A stretch of 64,000 nucleotides of DNA, taken from Penicillium oxalicum (taxonomy: Eukaryota; Ascomycota; Eurotiomycetes; Eurotiales; Aspergillaceae). The notes under the pieces were generated by a model. The model was not told the DNA's origin. It worked only from the letters and a program-made list of their open reading frames with translations, and searched no databases. Below are positions 48,125 to 59,363 of this stretch, piece by piece (the first letter of the stretch is position 1; each line of letters begins with the position of its first letter). Location: positions 3,286,001 to 3,350,000 of the forward strand of contig NC_064654.1 in the NCBI RefSeq assembly GCF_001723175.1. Reading direction: 5' to 3'. A program made the translations under genes and the position numbers.

Positions 48125-49112
48125 AGGATCTGAATAGGATGCTGTTTCGTTTGCCTGGGCAACTTAGGGAAGGTCTCAATAGATAAGCTTCCGTGTGTTT
48201 GCGCTTATCGGTGCCCAAGGCGAGGTGTTGGCCTCCCTTGCAGTCGACTGACGTCATTTATCCCTTGCTTTGCTGATCCAATCGTGTCCCATCAAGTGTT
48301 TACCGCGGTTACCTGGCAGGGAAATACTCAGTTACTCTCGAGACTGGCATAGTAGTCCACAACTATGTACATGGTGACTATGGTCAAAGGCCGGAGACCC
48401 CACGCACATGTCACAAGTTCAGATTCCTGGGAGAAAGTTGAGATTCAATGAACGGGCAAGCCACGTGCTCTTAATTGAAAACTATGATTCAATGCAGTAT
48501 CCCCGTCGGCGTCTCTGGCCCCAGCTTTCGACCCCGGCGGAGTCATTGACCCGAGGGCGGGATCCCGAGACGATACCATTCCGGCTCACCGAGGAAAACT
48601 TTTTCTCCACTAAAATCTGGAGCTGTCAGACGTCACAGATGCATGGCATGAGACGGGAAATATGGGACCGTTCTTGTAGGCACACGTAGCACTGAGTATG
48701 GATAAGCGCTCGCTCAAGAGGCTCTTTTCATGACTCGCCACAGACGGAAGAAGGGTAGATACCAGGTACAGTATGTTCAGACTATCTGCTGTGCATCCGA
48801 CACGGATCATCTCATGAAATACTCGTGTCCAGTCCCTTGGTTCTGTGGTCGATGGCGGAAATTTGCGTTCAGTATTTTTCCGGAGACCCCACGTCACTGA
48901 TCGATACCCCACGTGAAGGGCAGAGAGAGCTCGGCGCAAGCCCCTTTGCGTGGTTTACTCCGTGCGGGCTACCCGATTTCCCCGAGTTGGCGGGGTCGGT
49001 CTTTTCACTTTGCAAATCCAGCAACTTTTCACCTTCCGTTTCGCAAACCTCTCTTCCTTCTTCCCTTGATTCAAGCTACAGTGATCAGACCGCATTCGCG
49101 ACACCTCTCAAG
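48125..49112. other. Intergenic region
   Basis: Promoter of the galactose-1-phosphate uridylyltransferase gene. No other gene recognised. Confidence 0.5.
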
Positions 49113-50436
49113 ATGGCCAACGTTCTGGACGACATTTCTCACCGTCGCTACAACCCTCTGCGGGGATCTCACATTCTGGTGTCCCCGCACCGAACTAAGC
49201 GCCCCTGGCAGTGAGTCTCTTCTATGCGCTGTGATGCAAATAGACTTTCTCTAGGAGAGAAAACAAAAACAAGTGCGGCAACTGATTGCGCAACCCTCTT
49301 CCGATCTTGTCCAGAGGCCAGCAGGAAAGCCCATCCAAGACCACTCTTCCTCACCACGACCCCGAATGTTACCTTTGCCCTGGGAACAAGCGGGCTCAGG
49401 GCGACGTGAACCCCAAGTATGACAGCACCTTCGTGTTCGTCAATGACTACAGCGCGGTGAAGGAAGAGCAAGCCGCGTACGATGACGCGAACAGCGACGG
49501 TTCGAACTCCCCGATGAACTTCTATGTCTCCTCCACTGGGTCACGGCGATGTACTGATCGCGCATAGAACTCGAATCGCGCTTCCTCAAGGCCGAGCCCG
49601 TGACTGGAAAATGTTACGTCTTGACCTTCTCTGCGGCACACAACCTCACCCTTGCCGATCTGTCAGCAACTGAGATTGTCCCGGTGATCAACGCCTGGAC
49701 CGAGATTTACACGGCCCACCTGTCTCCCAAGTCTCCGCTGGTTGGGAATGCGCCCCCAACCCATGTGCAGCCCTCTGGCCCCAACACCAGCATTACTAAA
49801 CCCAAGGAGCAATACCGATACATGCAGATCTTTGAGAACAAGGGCGCCGCGATGGGCTGCTCAAACCCCCACCCTCACGGCCAGGTCTGGACCACCAGCA
49901 CCCTCCCTGAAGAGCCGGCTGCTGAGCTCGAGCAGCTCCGCCGTTACCGCCGGGAGCACAACGGTAGCCACATGCTGGAAGACTACGCCGCGCTGGAGAG
50001 TCGCAAACAAGAACGGGTCGTCTTTGAGAACGAGGGCTTCGTTGTCGTCTGCCCTTGGTGGGCCACTTGGCCCTTCGAGACCATGATTGTCAGCCGTACG
50101 CACAAGCGCGCGCTGGTCGATCTCTCCGATGCTGACAAGGTCCTCTTGGCTGAAGCTATCGCCGAGATTACCCGCCGGTACGACAACCTCTTTGAAACTC
50201 ACTTCCCTTACTCGATGGGGATTCACCAAGCTCCTCTCGAGGGCACGGATGACGAGGTGGAGGCCTCGTACCTGCATCTCCACTTCTACCCGCCTCTGCT
50301 GCGCAGCGCGACCGTCCGCAAGTTCCTGGTCGGTTACGAACTGATGGCCGAGCCCCAGAGAGATATTACACCTGAGCAGGCAGCGGCCCGACTTCGCGGC
50401 TGCGGAGGCGAGCTTTATCGCAAAAAGTTGGAGTAA
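49113..50436 (+). CDS. GAL7: Galactose-1-phosphate uridylyltransferase
   Basis: Three exons: 49113-49210, 49315-49499, 49568-50436, giving 383 residues. It opens MANVLDDISHRRYNPLRGSH, then HDPECYLCPGNKRAQGDVNP (Cys-x2-Cys zinc ligands), FVFVNDYSAV, and RFLKAEPVTGKCYVLTF. The active site is in GCSNPHPHGQVW, where the second His of HPH forms the uridylyl-enzyme intermediate. GIHQAPLEG and ASYLHLHFYPPLLR contain metal ligands of the C-terminal half. The enzyme exchanges UMP between UDP-glucose and galactose-1-phosphate in the Leloir pathway, cytosol. The second intron starts with GTTCGA, an unusual donor. It is supported because only this splice links SD to ELESRF in frame. Confidence 0.95.
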
Positions 50437-51471
50437 TCTCGAAATGCCTGAATTGGGCCTTCTCTTCTTTTCAACTCTTTTATTTTAATCATGGGACGAT
50501 TATGGACAAGGATGACGATTCAACCATGTATATATATATTAGGCACAAAAAGTGAGCTTGCAACACACTCCACGGTGTATTTGTATCTACCCATTGTTCT
50601 ATGTGCCTGTCCCGTATCTTAGGGATTCGTCTCTTTCATGGCCCGACTAGACAGCACAAGTCATTGGAAGGACGACCTCCTTGGCCCGGTGGGAACATTC
50701 CGTCCAATAAAGAATTCCATCGCATACCACCGTCAGATCCAACCTTGGACGGCCATCAACCCCAACGGCCTGCCCTCATTACTAGGTAAAGAGCTCGTGG
50801 TGCATTGTCACCTCAAAGCCGCCTGGAGCCTTCAGTAAGCCCTTGCTTGGAATTTGTCAAAATCCACGTGACATTGATGGATTCGCCTTCGTGGCAGACT
50901 TCCAATTGAACGTTGAATGGATACTCTCTCGGCGCCCTCTCGTCCGCGCCTGCCCTGTGGCGATCGGGCCGTGAGCCCGTGGACGGTGTATGTATAACTC
51001 TTGGCACCATTGGATATGCTACTGATCTTTTAAATCGCTCTGGTGCACGGCCTCCTTAGTACCACCTATTGAATAGTGGTATATTCGGAAATACCTGAAG
51101 GATTCAAATAATTTTCAAGATTCCGAGGTCGGAAAGGTCGCCTCTGTGATCGGGGGCTCTCAGTATGTCGCTGAAAGACTAATGGATGCGACTTGACTAC
51201 CTGCAGCTGCAGGCGGCTATTCCAGCCACTTCTTTCTGTCGGACGAGCGAGGCGTTCCCCGCCTGGGAAGGTGACATTTGTGGTTCGCTCCGAGTCTCAT
51301 GGGCCATTCATTTGACTTTTCTTGCACCACACCCGTCTCCTTTTAGCTTATTCCTCGACATAATCGTCCACCGTCACTCTCATTGAGCCGTTCTCCCTTG
51401 CAGATCACTCGGCGGACAGAGAAGAGCTATAGTCCCATTCACCCTCTTGGTTGCACCTTTCCGCCTCAACA
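50437..51471. other. Intergenic region
   Basis: 3' sequence of GAL7 and promoter of the D-amino-acid oxidase gene. Short frames only; nothing recognised. Confidence 0.5.
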
Positions 51472-52921
51472 ATGTCATCGAATAGAATTGTGGTCATCGG
51501 GTAGGCAATCACATCTGGATCGATACGAGGCTTGATAATTTGCCCGGTTCTTTTTCCCTCCAACAAATGTGAAGACTAAAAAGTGTCACAGCGCGGGGGT
51601 TACGGGCCTCACCACGGCCCTGTTGCTTTCTAAGAACTCGGCCAATGATGTGACAGTCGTTGCCAAACACATGCCAGGGGACTCGGACATCGAATATGCG
51701 TCCCCGTGGGCTGGTGCCAGTTATCTACCGTATGTGAATCGGAGTTTCCAGGTTTACAGCCTAGAGGGACTTTCAATCTGACCTTCCGCAGCCTGGGTGC
51801 AAAGGGGAGCGAAAATGCCAAGTACGAGAAGGCCACCTGGCCTGCGCTGCGCGATTTAGCTCAGCATAGTCCCGAATCGGGTGTCCATTTTCAAGGTAAT
51901 CTCGGAGCCCCAATCGAATGGGAAAGTCGCTGTTATGGTCCAAACTGACTATCGGCACTCACAGAGACCACGGTCCAAAACCGTCGCAAAGATCAGGACA
52001 CTGCCACGGGAAAGTGGGCGGCTGAGCTCACATCGCCTAGTCCTTGGTTCAAAGATATCATGCCGGATGTATGTGAGCAAGTGGTGACTACGCGCAATCC
52101 GAGATGGCGACAGCTGCTGATTCAAGTCTGAACCAGTTCCGCAACCTGCCTTCCGACCAACTCCCCCCGGGCATCGATAACGCTCAAAGGTTCACGTCTG
52201 TCTGTATCAACCCGGCAATTTACCTGCCATGGCTGGTTACCCAGTGCATGAAAAACGGCTGCGTCTTCAAACGGGCTAGTTTGACCCATATCGCCGACGC
52301 GGCCGACGCGCACCACTCGGGCAGTAAGGCCGATGTCGTGGTCAATTGTACCGGCCTGGGCTCTCGAACGCTCGGCGGTGTTGCTGACGACCAGGTCCAT
52401 CCGATCCGCGGTCAAATTATCATGGTCCGCAACGATCCCGGGTCAATGACCTCGATCTCCGGGTCAGATGATGGTCCAGAGGAGGTGGCCTATATTTTCC
52501 CAAGAGCAGCAGGTGAGTCGTCCGCTTTGGTATCAGGCCACCTGCGAGTGTCAGCATTGGAAGCTAATCCAGCATAGGTGGCGGGACGATCATTGGCGGA
52601 ACATACCAGAAGAATAACTGGGATCCTCTCCCTGACCCCAATTTCGCGAACAGAATCATGCAGCGAGCCCTCAAACTCGACCCGCGGTTGGTCAAACCAG
52701 GACAGGGCGTGGAAGGCCTTGATATCATCAGACACGGAGTTGGACTGCGCCCGGGTCGAACTGATGGAGTGCGGATTGAAAAGGATCAAGTGAACGGGGT
52801 GAAGATCGTGCACAACTACGGCCATGGCGGGTTCGGATACCAAACCTCATGGAGCTGCGCTGAAAAGGCAGCTGGACTGGTTCACGACACTCTCCTGCAA
52901 AGGGATCGAGCTAAGCTTTGA
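51472..52921 (+). CDS. D-amino-acid oxidase, peroxisomal
   Basis: Six exons: 51472-51500, 51592-51729, 51792-51895, 51965-52068, 52137-52512, 52578-52921, giving 364 residues with every phase fitting. The FAD-binding start is split by intron 1: RIVVIG/AGVTGLTTALLL. Then come YASPWAGASYLP, KYEKATWPALRDLA, SPWFKDIMPD/FRNLPSDQLP, FTSVCINPAIYLPWLV, VVNCTGLGSRTLGG, IRGQIIMVRNDP, HGVGLRPGRTDGVR and the family signature VHNYGHGGFGYQTSWSCAEK. The last three residues are AKL, a type 1 peroxisomal signal. The enzyme oxidises D-amino acids to 2-oxo acids with release of ammonia and peroxide. The exon 4 to 5 join uses the CAG at 52134-52136, skipping a short ATG-containing stretch. Confidence 0.94.
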
Positions 52922-53191
52922 TAGGCTATGGGGGACAATTGCCTGTTTATCGGGACAACAGGTTAAACGGTGTGAGCCGGGTACATTAGCAATATTTAGG
53001 AGGAAACATTTTCATCTAACTTTCAACCGCACGGGTTCCAGCGGATTAGACTTGTTTTTTTGGAAACTCCCATGTCTCTGCTTTTTGAATTTGATTTGCT
53101 TGTCTCGAGGGGCAGTTCTCGAGATTGTCGATCATGTTTAAAAAGTATCCCAATAATTCAATTGAACCCCCATTCCAAAACTCCCAATAGC

Positions 53192-53689
53192 TCAGAGATT
53201 CAAATAAGCCTGTCGCTGTGAAAACATCCAGGCCAACGACCCAGACGCAACAATCAACGGATTCAAGAAGCGACCACGGAGCGATGCGTTGCCGACAATC
53301 AGCTCAAGAGTGAAGTGTGTCAAAGCAATGCCGTAGGTCCAGAGAGCCAGATCGTAGGCGATGGGCGAGTCGATGTTATAGGCGGCGGTCATGCGAATCA
53401 CGGCCGAGAGGAAGGTCCAGGTGCCAAATGTACGACCGGAGAGAGAGTCGAGCGCAATGGTACCATTGGTGTATAGCTTGGAGGTGTAATCGGTGGAGCA
53501 GTAGGCCTGCAGACTATTGATGGCGGAGACCATGGAGACCTGTGGAATGGAAATAGATGGGATTAGCCAGAACTTTCAAGGTAGTAGTAATCCAGGTGGG
53601 ATGCTGGGCAATCCACGAGATCTTACAAAGACGAGCCATTTGGGGAGCAGGCCCTCAAATGGGGGAAGATAAGACAGCAATTGCTCCAT
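53192..53689 (-). CDS. ERG28: Erg28, ergosterol biosynthesis scaffold protein
   Basis: Two exons: 53627-53689 (21 codons) and 53192-53539, intron 87 nt, phase 0, giving 136 residues. The product begins MEQLLSYLPPFEGLLPKWL and continues VSMVSAINSLQAYCSTDYTS, LSGRTFGTWTFLSAVIRMTA, AYNIDSPIAYDLALWTYGIA and HFTLELIVGNASLRGRF, the conserved Erg28 pattern with four membrane helices. Erg28 holds the C-4 demethylation enzymes (Erg25, Erg26, Erg27) together on the ER membrane. The gene is divergent to a 3-ketoacyl-CoA reductase gene, with 326 nt between the two start codons. Confidence 0.95.
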
Positions 53690-54015
53690 TTTTTTTCTTG
53701 GAAAAAAAAGAAGAAGAAGAAGAAGAAGGAGAAAAGAAAGGTTTATGTTTGGAGACCAACGATCGTGATCGAGGAGAAGAGTTTCGAAGGTCGAAATTCT
53801 GGCAGGCGGACGGAGTTCAGGAGGCTCGTGAGAGAGCTGATCATGTTTGGGCCTCTTGGCGTCCAGATCCATCCCGAGGTCCCCAACAAGCGTGCACCTG
53901 TCACCTTTTTTTTTCTTTTCTCCGAACAGAGTGATTATTTATCTCTTTCATTCCTCCCCGCCCCTCCATCTCTCCACGCGACCTCACTTCCTGCCCTCTA
54001 TCGGAGAAGTGCATC
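53690..54015. promoter_or_regulatory. Shared divergent promoter of ERG28 and the 3-ketoacyl-CoA reductase gene
   Basis: 326 nt between two start codons of ER lipid-biosynthesis genes. It holds a purine-rich AAG repeat (53701-53729) and a T/C-rich stretch before the right-hand start. No specific binding site can be assigned. Co-regulation is inferred from the arrangement. Confidence 0.55.
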
Positions 54016-55129
54016 ATGGATTTGACCAAATACACACAATGTCTTTCTCAGTGGCCCGACCATCTTGCGCCGGGCCTGCCTAGCATCGGTGCGCTGCTGT
54101 TGCTGGGCATTGGTGGCCTCGTTGTCGCATCGAAGGTCTGGTCGTTCGTGCGAGTGCTGCTCAGCCTGTTTGTGCTTCCTGGAAAGCCGGTAAGTCATCT
54201 TGATCAATGGAACGCTGTCAGTGTCACTTGAGGAATCAAAGCTTATTTCTACCTAACCCGTACAGCTTCGCTCCTTCGGTCCCCCGGGAAGCTGGGCGGT
54301 CGTGACTGGCGCCTCCGACGGTCTCGGAAAGGAATTCGCGCTGCAGTTGGCTCGCGCCAAGTTCAACGTGGTGCTGGTATCGCGCACCGAATCGAAGTTG
54401 GTCACGCTGGCCGAGGAAATCTCCACCAAGTTCCCCAATGTCGAAACCAAGATTCTGGCGATGGACTTCTCTCGCAACGCCGACGAGGACTTCCAGGCCC
54501 TGGGCGCTCTCGTCTCCGATCTCGACGTGTCCATCCTGATCAACAATGTCGGCCAAAGTCACTCGATCCCCGTTCCCTTTGTGCAGACCTCGGCCAAGGA
54601 GATGACAGACATCATTACCATCAACTGCCACGGTACCCTGCGCGTCACTCAGCTCGTCGCCTCGGGCATGATGCAACGCCGTCGCGGTCTGATCCTTACC
54701 ATGGGTTCCTTTGGCGGACTTCTTCCCACCCCTCTGCTGGCCACTTACTCTGGTAGCAAGGCCTTCCTTCAGCAATGGTCGACCGCTCTCGGCTACGAGC
54801 TTGCTCCGTACAACATCGAGGTGGAGCTGGTCCAGGCTTACTTGATCACCTCTGCCATGTCCAAGATCCGCCGGGCGTCGGCGACCATCCCCACCCCGCG
54901 AGCCTTTGTCCGGGCGGTGCTGTCCAAGATCGGTCGCAGCGGTGGCACCTCTTCATACGCATACAGCTCCTCTCCCTACTGGAGCCACGGCATCATGGCT
55001 TGGTTCCTCACCTCGGTCACTTCTCCCTTCAACAAGTTCGTTGTTTCTCAGAATGGCGCCATGCACGTCGCCATCCGCAAGCGTGCTTTGCGCAAGGCTG
55101 AGCGAGAGGCTCAGAAGAAGAGCACTTGA
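54016..55129 (+). CDS. Very-long-chain 3-oxoacyl-CoA reductase (Ifa38-like)
   Basis: Two exons, 54016-54189 and 54266-55129 (donor GTAAGT, phase 0), giving 345 residues. An N-terminal membrane helix ([19 protein letters not shown]) anchors it in the ER. The SDR core has [17 protein letters not shown] (TGxxxGxG), [23 protein letters not shown] (NNxG), the catalytic Ser in [11 protein letters not shown], and [12 protein letters not shown] (YxxxK). The C-terminus ends KKST, a dilysine ER-retrieval signal. This is the ketoreductase of the fatty-acid elongation cycle that supplies C24-C26 acids to sphingolipids. Codon bias suggests high expression. Confidence 0.96.
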
Positions 55130-56658
55130 ATTGCTCGGACGGATGTGAGCAGGTCACAATTGTGTGAGGAGGCTATGCGTGGGAGTTGGTATGGCCCATG
55201 ATTGATCAAGCAGCAAAAGGCAAAAGGGGATAAAAATATGAGCACACCCTACACAGTCTACGAGCTCAATGACTGGGACGAGAAAAGTGCAAAAGTACCT
55301 GAATATCCAATTCCAGACTGACCCATTCATTGGGGGCCCAAAGCCTTTCCATCACTGCCCATGAATAATATTGCATCACCGTTGCTTGCCTTCGGAGTAT
55401 TTGGCTTCGTATTTTGCCCTGGCTCTGCACATCGAAGCGGCAGGCGCTCCACTTGGAATGCGGCATTTCAGATCCGAGCAGGTCTCGGCTCGCCTGCAGG
55501 ATCGACTCGCCTCTTCAGTCTCAGGGATGATCTCGACTCAAATTTGAGTCAATGCAGGGGACCTAAAGAGAGACCTACAAGAGAATCCGCGCCTTGCTGA
55601 ATTGGGCACTGACGCCGTTGTTGAGGATGAGCACTACTGCGAAGCGAGCTTTTGTAGATAGCTCTCTCGGGACTGGAGTCGTCTGGTCACCTTGCACGTG
55701 GCCTTCTGGGACGATCGTCAGGCACGTCAAGGCCACCCGCACTAAGATGCAAGCGCCTTGATAGCGATGTAATATTTCATTTGCAGTGCGACGGGTCCTC
55801 CCACTACCATCTTCCTGGCTTCGAGTGGTCCGAATCTCAGCTTTCAAGGGTCTCAAACACATGCGCGGAGCCGTAGCTAAAAGACGAATAAAGGTCTTGC
55901 GCCGTGCTGGTTTTCTCGGTACGTATCCGTCGGGTCATTTCCGGGGTTTAAATGCACTAGACTCGGTAGAATGTACTACATCCGTCCATCCATTATGCTA
56001 AGATTTCAGGGCGTTTTGTTAGTCCAGATCGCTATGCGGGCCTCACTGTGGCCAATGCGCAGGCCGTCTCAAACAATCCCTGCAGCCTTGTGACACGCGG
56101 ATGTATCAGGCAGAGTCAAAAGTGGATATGCCGTCCTGCCGATGTTTAGTCTCATCGACAAGCGGCCGTCCGTCTTTAGCCCGCCCTCCACACGGTTTGC
56201 GTGGATCTCAGTTCCAGAACATGAGAAGTCAATAAGTGGGAAAACACAAAGAGAGAATGGGCAAGAAAAAGGGCTGCCTACCAAAATGCGACTAGGGCGG
56301 GGCTTGAATGGACATTGCTAAAATATATATACATATATATATATATAAAATAAAATGAAATAAAATAAAGGAAAGAGACGGAAATCCCTCGCAGACTGCA
56401 ACCTCGACGGTTTCGTGCCACCAAGCGCGGCTTCTGCGCCGAGATCGAGATACAAGGGTCTCCCACGGATGCTCGTTTCTAGCATCTCTACCTTAATGCA
56501 TGGCCCCGCTCTGGGTTTTCCCTTCTTGGAATCTTGTCGATATCGTACAGGACCTTGGTGCTGGTCGTCGTGGGTTATAATATGAGCTATCTGCCTGAAC
56601 GGTATAGGTCCTCCGGGTATGCTCTCTCTTTCAACAGCCCCAGTCGTTCTTTTCGGTG
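55130..56658. other. Intergenic region with AT tract
   Basis: No gene recognised. An (AT)n / AAAATA-rich tract lies at about 56321-56368. Confidence 0.5.
56321..56368. repeat. AT-rich microsatellite
   Basis: (TA)n followed by AAAATA/AAATG units, about 48 nt. Confidence 0.8.
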
Positions 56659-57960
56659 ATGGCATCTTCCACGGGGATCCAGGTCCCTGAGCTTGCACAC
56701 AATAGCTTGGGCGTGGCCGATATCGCAGTGCAAACGGTGTTTCTTGTTCTTGGACTTGTCGCGGTTTGTTTGCGAGTATGGTCCCGGCACTTGCGATTGG
56801 ACTCTTTGCAATTTAATGACTGGCTCATTGTTGCGGCGATGGTGAGTGTTCTTCCAAGTAATTTATATAAAGAACGGGCATGGAGTATCTTACGAGTACT
56901 TCTTGGTTTGGCTCGGGGAGGCTGACAGTTCTGCGTCAGGTCCTCGTTACTGGCCGCTATTTCCTTGAAATCTTCTTGGTCTTGCTTTGTGGAGCCGGTC
57001 TCCATACATCAGAATCTATTCAGCTCGGCAGCTCTACGAACATGCATTACCTGATTCAAGTATGTGCAAAGGGGAGAGAGAGGGGGGGGGAGAGAGAGTC
57101 CAATTGAGGCTAACCACGTGCAGCTCATTTGTACAAGCGATTTGCTACGAATTACAGCTGTTTGTTTGATTCAAGTCGCCGTTCTTCATCACTTCCTCCA
57201 GAGGTACCCTCGCTTCTTTGTCAGATGGCCAATTCACCTGCAACTATGTCTATGCATCGCGCTGTGGATGGCCAGTTTAGTCGCCACGGCCATTGTGTAT
57301 GCACCCCACAAGCTGGCCTATCTCGACAGACATCGGAGTGAGCTTCAGATGCTACTCATGGGCACATCCATTACCGAGGTCATACTCAATGGATTCGTGG
57401 TCGCGTCATCTATCCTCATTCTTCGGAACGCAGTACTTACGACGGCACAAGAGATTGTGGTAGCGTGTATCTATGTTCTTGCCTCGAGGTACCATCCCTC
57501 CCCGCCCCCCCATCATGTTCGCAATCACTATTTACTCCTTGGAGGCATACTCACTCGCCCACCTAGCATGATCATCATATCTGCGATTCGGATCAAAATC
57601 GGACTCGATATCAACCCTCAAGACCTCACATTCGACTATACTCGTATATCCCTCCTATCGACCGTGGTTCTCGCCTTGGGTCTCCTCTCCTCATGTTTAC
57701 CCCTGTTATCGCCGGCTGCAGGAAGGATCTTTCAAACAACTGCCTTCTCTCCGCCGCTCGATGCTGTTGCCACGAGTCCAATCCTATTGGAAAATCGAGA
57801 GACCACCATCGTCTTGGGTTTACCCGCAGACGGCCGGCCCACTCCAATGGTGACCATCACCATGCCCCCCTCACCAAGTGCTTCAGTGAGCGGGCTCGGG
57901 ACCATATCACAATCACATCGGACTGGGAGATTCGCTCGGCGAGAAATTCGGCTCGTATAG
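56659..57960 (+). CDS. Rhodopsin-domain integral membrane protein (Pth11-like fold)
   Basis: Four exons: 56659-56841, 56940-57059, 57124-57488, 57567-57960, giving 353 residues, phases consistent. The ATG at 56659 is used; the codon before it is GTG. Helices: IAVQTVFLVLGLVAVCLRVW followed by LDSLQFNDWLIVAAM (the R-x(10-12)-D-W pattern of the fungal rhodopsin-domain family), FLEIFLVLLCGAGLH, LRITAVCLIQVAVLHHF, LQLCLCIALWMASLVATAIV, EVILNGFVVASSILIL and TVVLALGLLSSCLPLL. No CFEM domain precedes it. The C-terminal 90 residues are Ser/Thr/Pro-rich and probably cytoplasmic. Related proteins are candidate surface receptors, but most have no known ligand. Between exons 2 and 3 the intron contains a purine repeat (GAGAGAGGGGGGG). 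Confidence 0.72.
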
Positions 57961-58436
57961 AACGTCTCTCGATGAGAAGAGGGTGATTTTGTGTACGCCT
58001 GCAACATAATGAATAAAGTCCAAGATATCCTTTGATTCGGCAACCATCTGGAATACACATATCGATATCTAGTAGATTAATTGACGACCTCGCGCCACCT
58101 TCACATATAAGCCACCCTGAAAGTATTCTTACCTTGGCCAGCATCAAACCTCACGAAGTGATGAACAACCGAAACACAAATAGCGCATGTCTACTGGGAC
58201 AAAAGATTTTTCGTACTTGCCAAGCCGATCATGCAGGACATCACCTTGTCACGAGGCCACTATCTTGATTTCAGAAAGCCGTTGATCTCCCTTGCCCAGA
58301 TATGCGGAAACTATCTTGAGATACCCACAAGGAGTTCATCCTGTATACTGCCACATGGTTGTCGAGTGAGACGAGATGATCTCATACTGCTTATCAGTAT
58401 GTATATCATTTATCCGCGATTCCTTCCATGTCAGTC
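57961..58436. other. Intergenic region
   Basis: Sequence between the rhodopsin-domain gene and the first tRNA. No feature recognised apart from the tRNA upstream flank. Confidence 0.5.
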
Positions 58437-58508
58437 GGCCAACTGGCCTAGTGGTAAGGCATCCGTTTCCGGTGCGGGAGATCGTAGGTTCGAATCCTGC
58501 GTTGGTCG
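58437..58508 (+). tRNA. tRNA-Arg(CCG)
   Basis: A 72-nt cloverleaf without intron. Acceptor GGCCAAC/GTTGGTC (one G-U), D arm GCC TAGTGGTAA GGC, anticodon arm TCCGT TTCCGGT GCGGG with anticodon CCG, variable AGATC, T arm GTAGG TTCGAAT CCTGC, discriminator G. A T-run follows (TTTTCATTTTT), fitting pol III termination. It reads CGG codons. Confidence 0.95.
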
Positions 58509-58707
58509 CTTTTCATTTTTGATCTCCTTTTTGTTGTTGCTTTCCCCTGGCTGCTGGCCGTCCCCTGTCTTTGGACCCACCCGGGTCCCCACATCATACC
58601 ACCCCACCAAAACACACCACAAAAAATCCAAATCACACACGCAGAGCACAACAAAAATTTACAGAATCAAGATCAAATTTTGAGATGCGAGATTCGAACG
58701 CAAAAAA

Positions 58708-58779
58708 CGACCAACGCAGGATTCGAACCTACGATCTCCCGCACCGGAAACGGATGCCTTACCACTAGGCCAGTTGGCC
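58708..58779 (-). tRNA. tRNA-Arg(CCG), second identical copy
   Basis: Same 72 nt as the copy at 58437, on the opposite strand, so the two genes face each other 199 nt apart. A T6 run follows the 3' end (terminator). All arms and the CCG anticodon are intact. Directly behind it another T-arm-like piece GCGTTCGAATC occurs. Confidence 0.95.
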
Positions 58780-59340
58780 GGTTCATGAAAAGTTAGAGCC
58801 TAGTTGTGCGATATGAAGTCCGTAAATAGCGATGCTTTGGGGTCACCGTGCCAGTGGCCGCTTCGGCTTCCTGTGGATCACTATGGATTGCTGAAATGTT
58901 TTGCTGCGTAAATGGGCCGTGGTTAATCCTTTGTCCCTATCCATGAGGTAGATTTATTGCTTCTTGTAGGGTAAGTTGATCTCGGAATACAAGCTTGTAG
59001 CCATGCCGCCGGGTGAATATATACTGATGCTGCCACTGAGCTTTTAGACGTGATGGGCCCAACACGCTGGCCGTCTATAGCTTGGTGTATGAGGGTTGGA
59101 AAAGAGTCCATAATTCCGAACGAACAGTTCCATGAAAGCCAAACAAAATAGATGTCCAGGTGGACATGCAATCGTATTGATCGGGCTGACTGCAATACCC
59201 GTGCTAGATCATTGATTGGGTTGATTTTACAGGAACCGGCCAGAACTGGACTTGACCTCCTGTCGATCCCGATTGGTATGGAACTGTCCGAGGTAGGTGG
59301 AAGACTCTCGCTTTGGCCCTTCAAGGGTTCTGTCTGTCTC

Positions 59341-59363
59341 TACCTACCTACCTACCTACCTAC
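59341..59363 (+). repeat. (TACC)n microsatellite
   Basis: About six tetranucleotide units followed by a short inverted GGTAGG. Confidence 0.85.
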
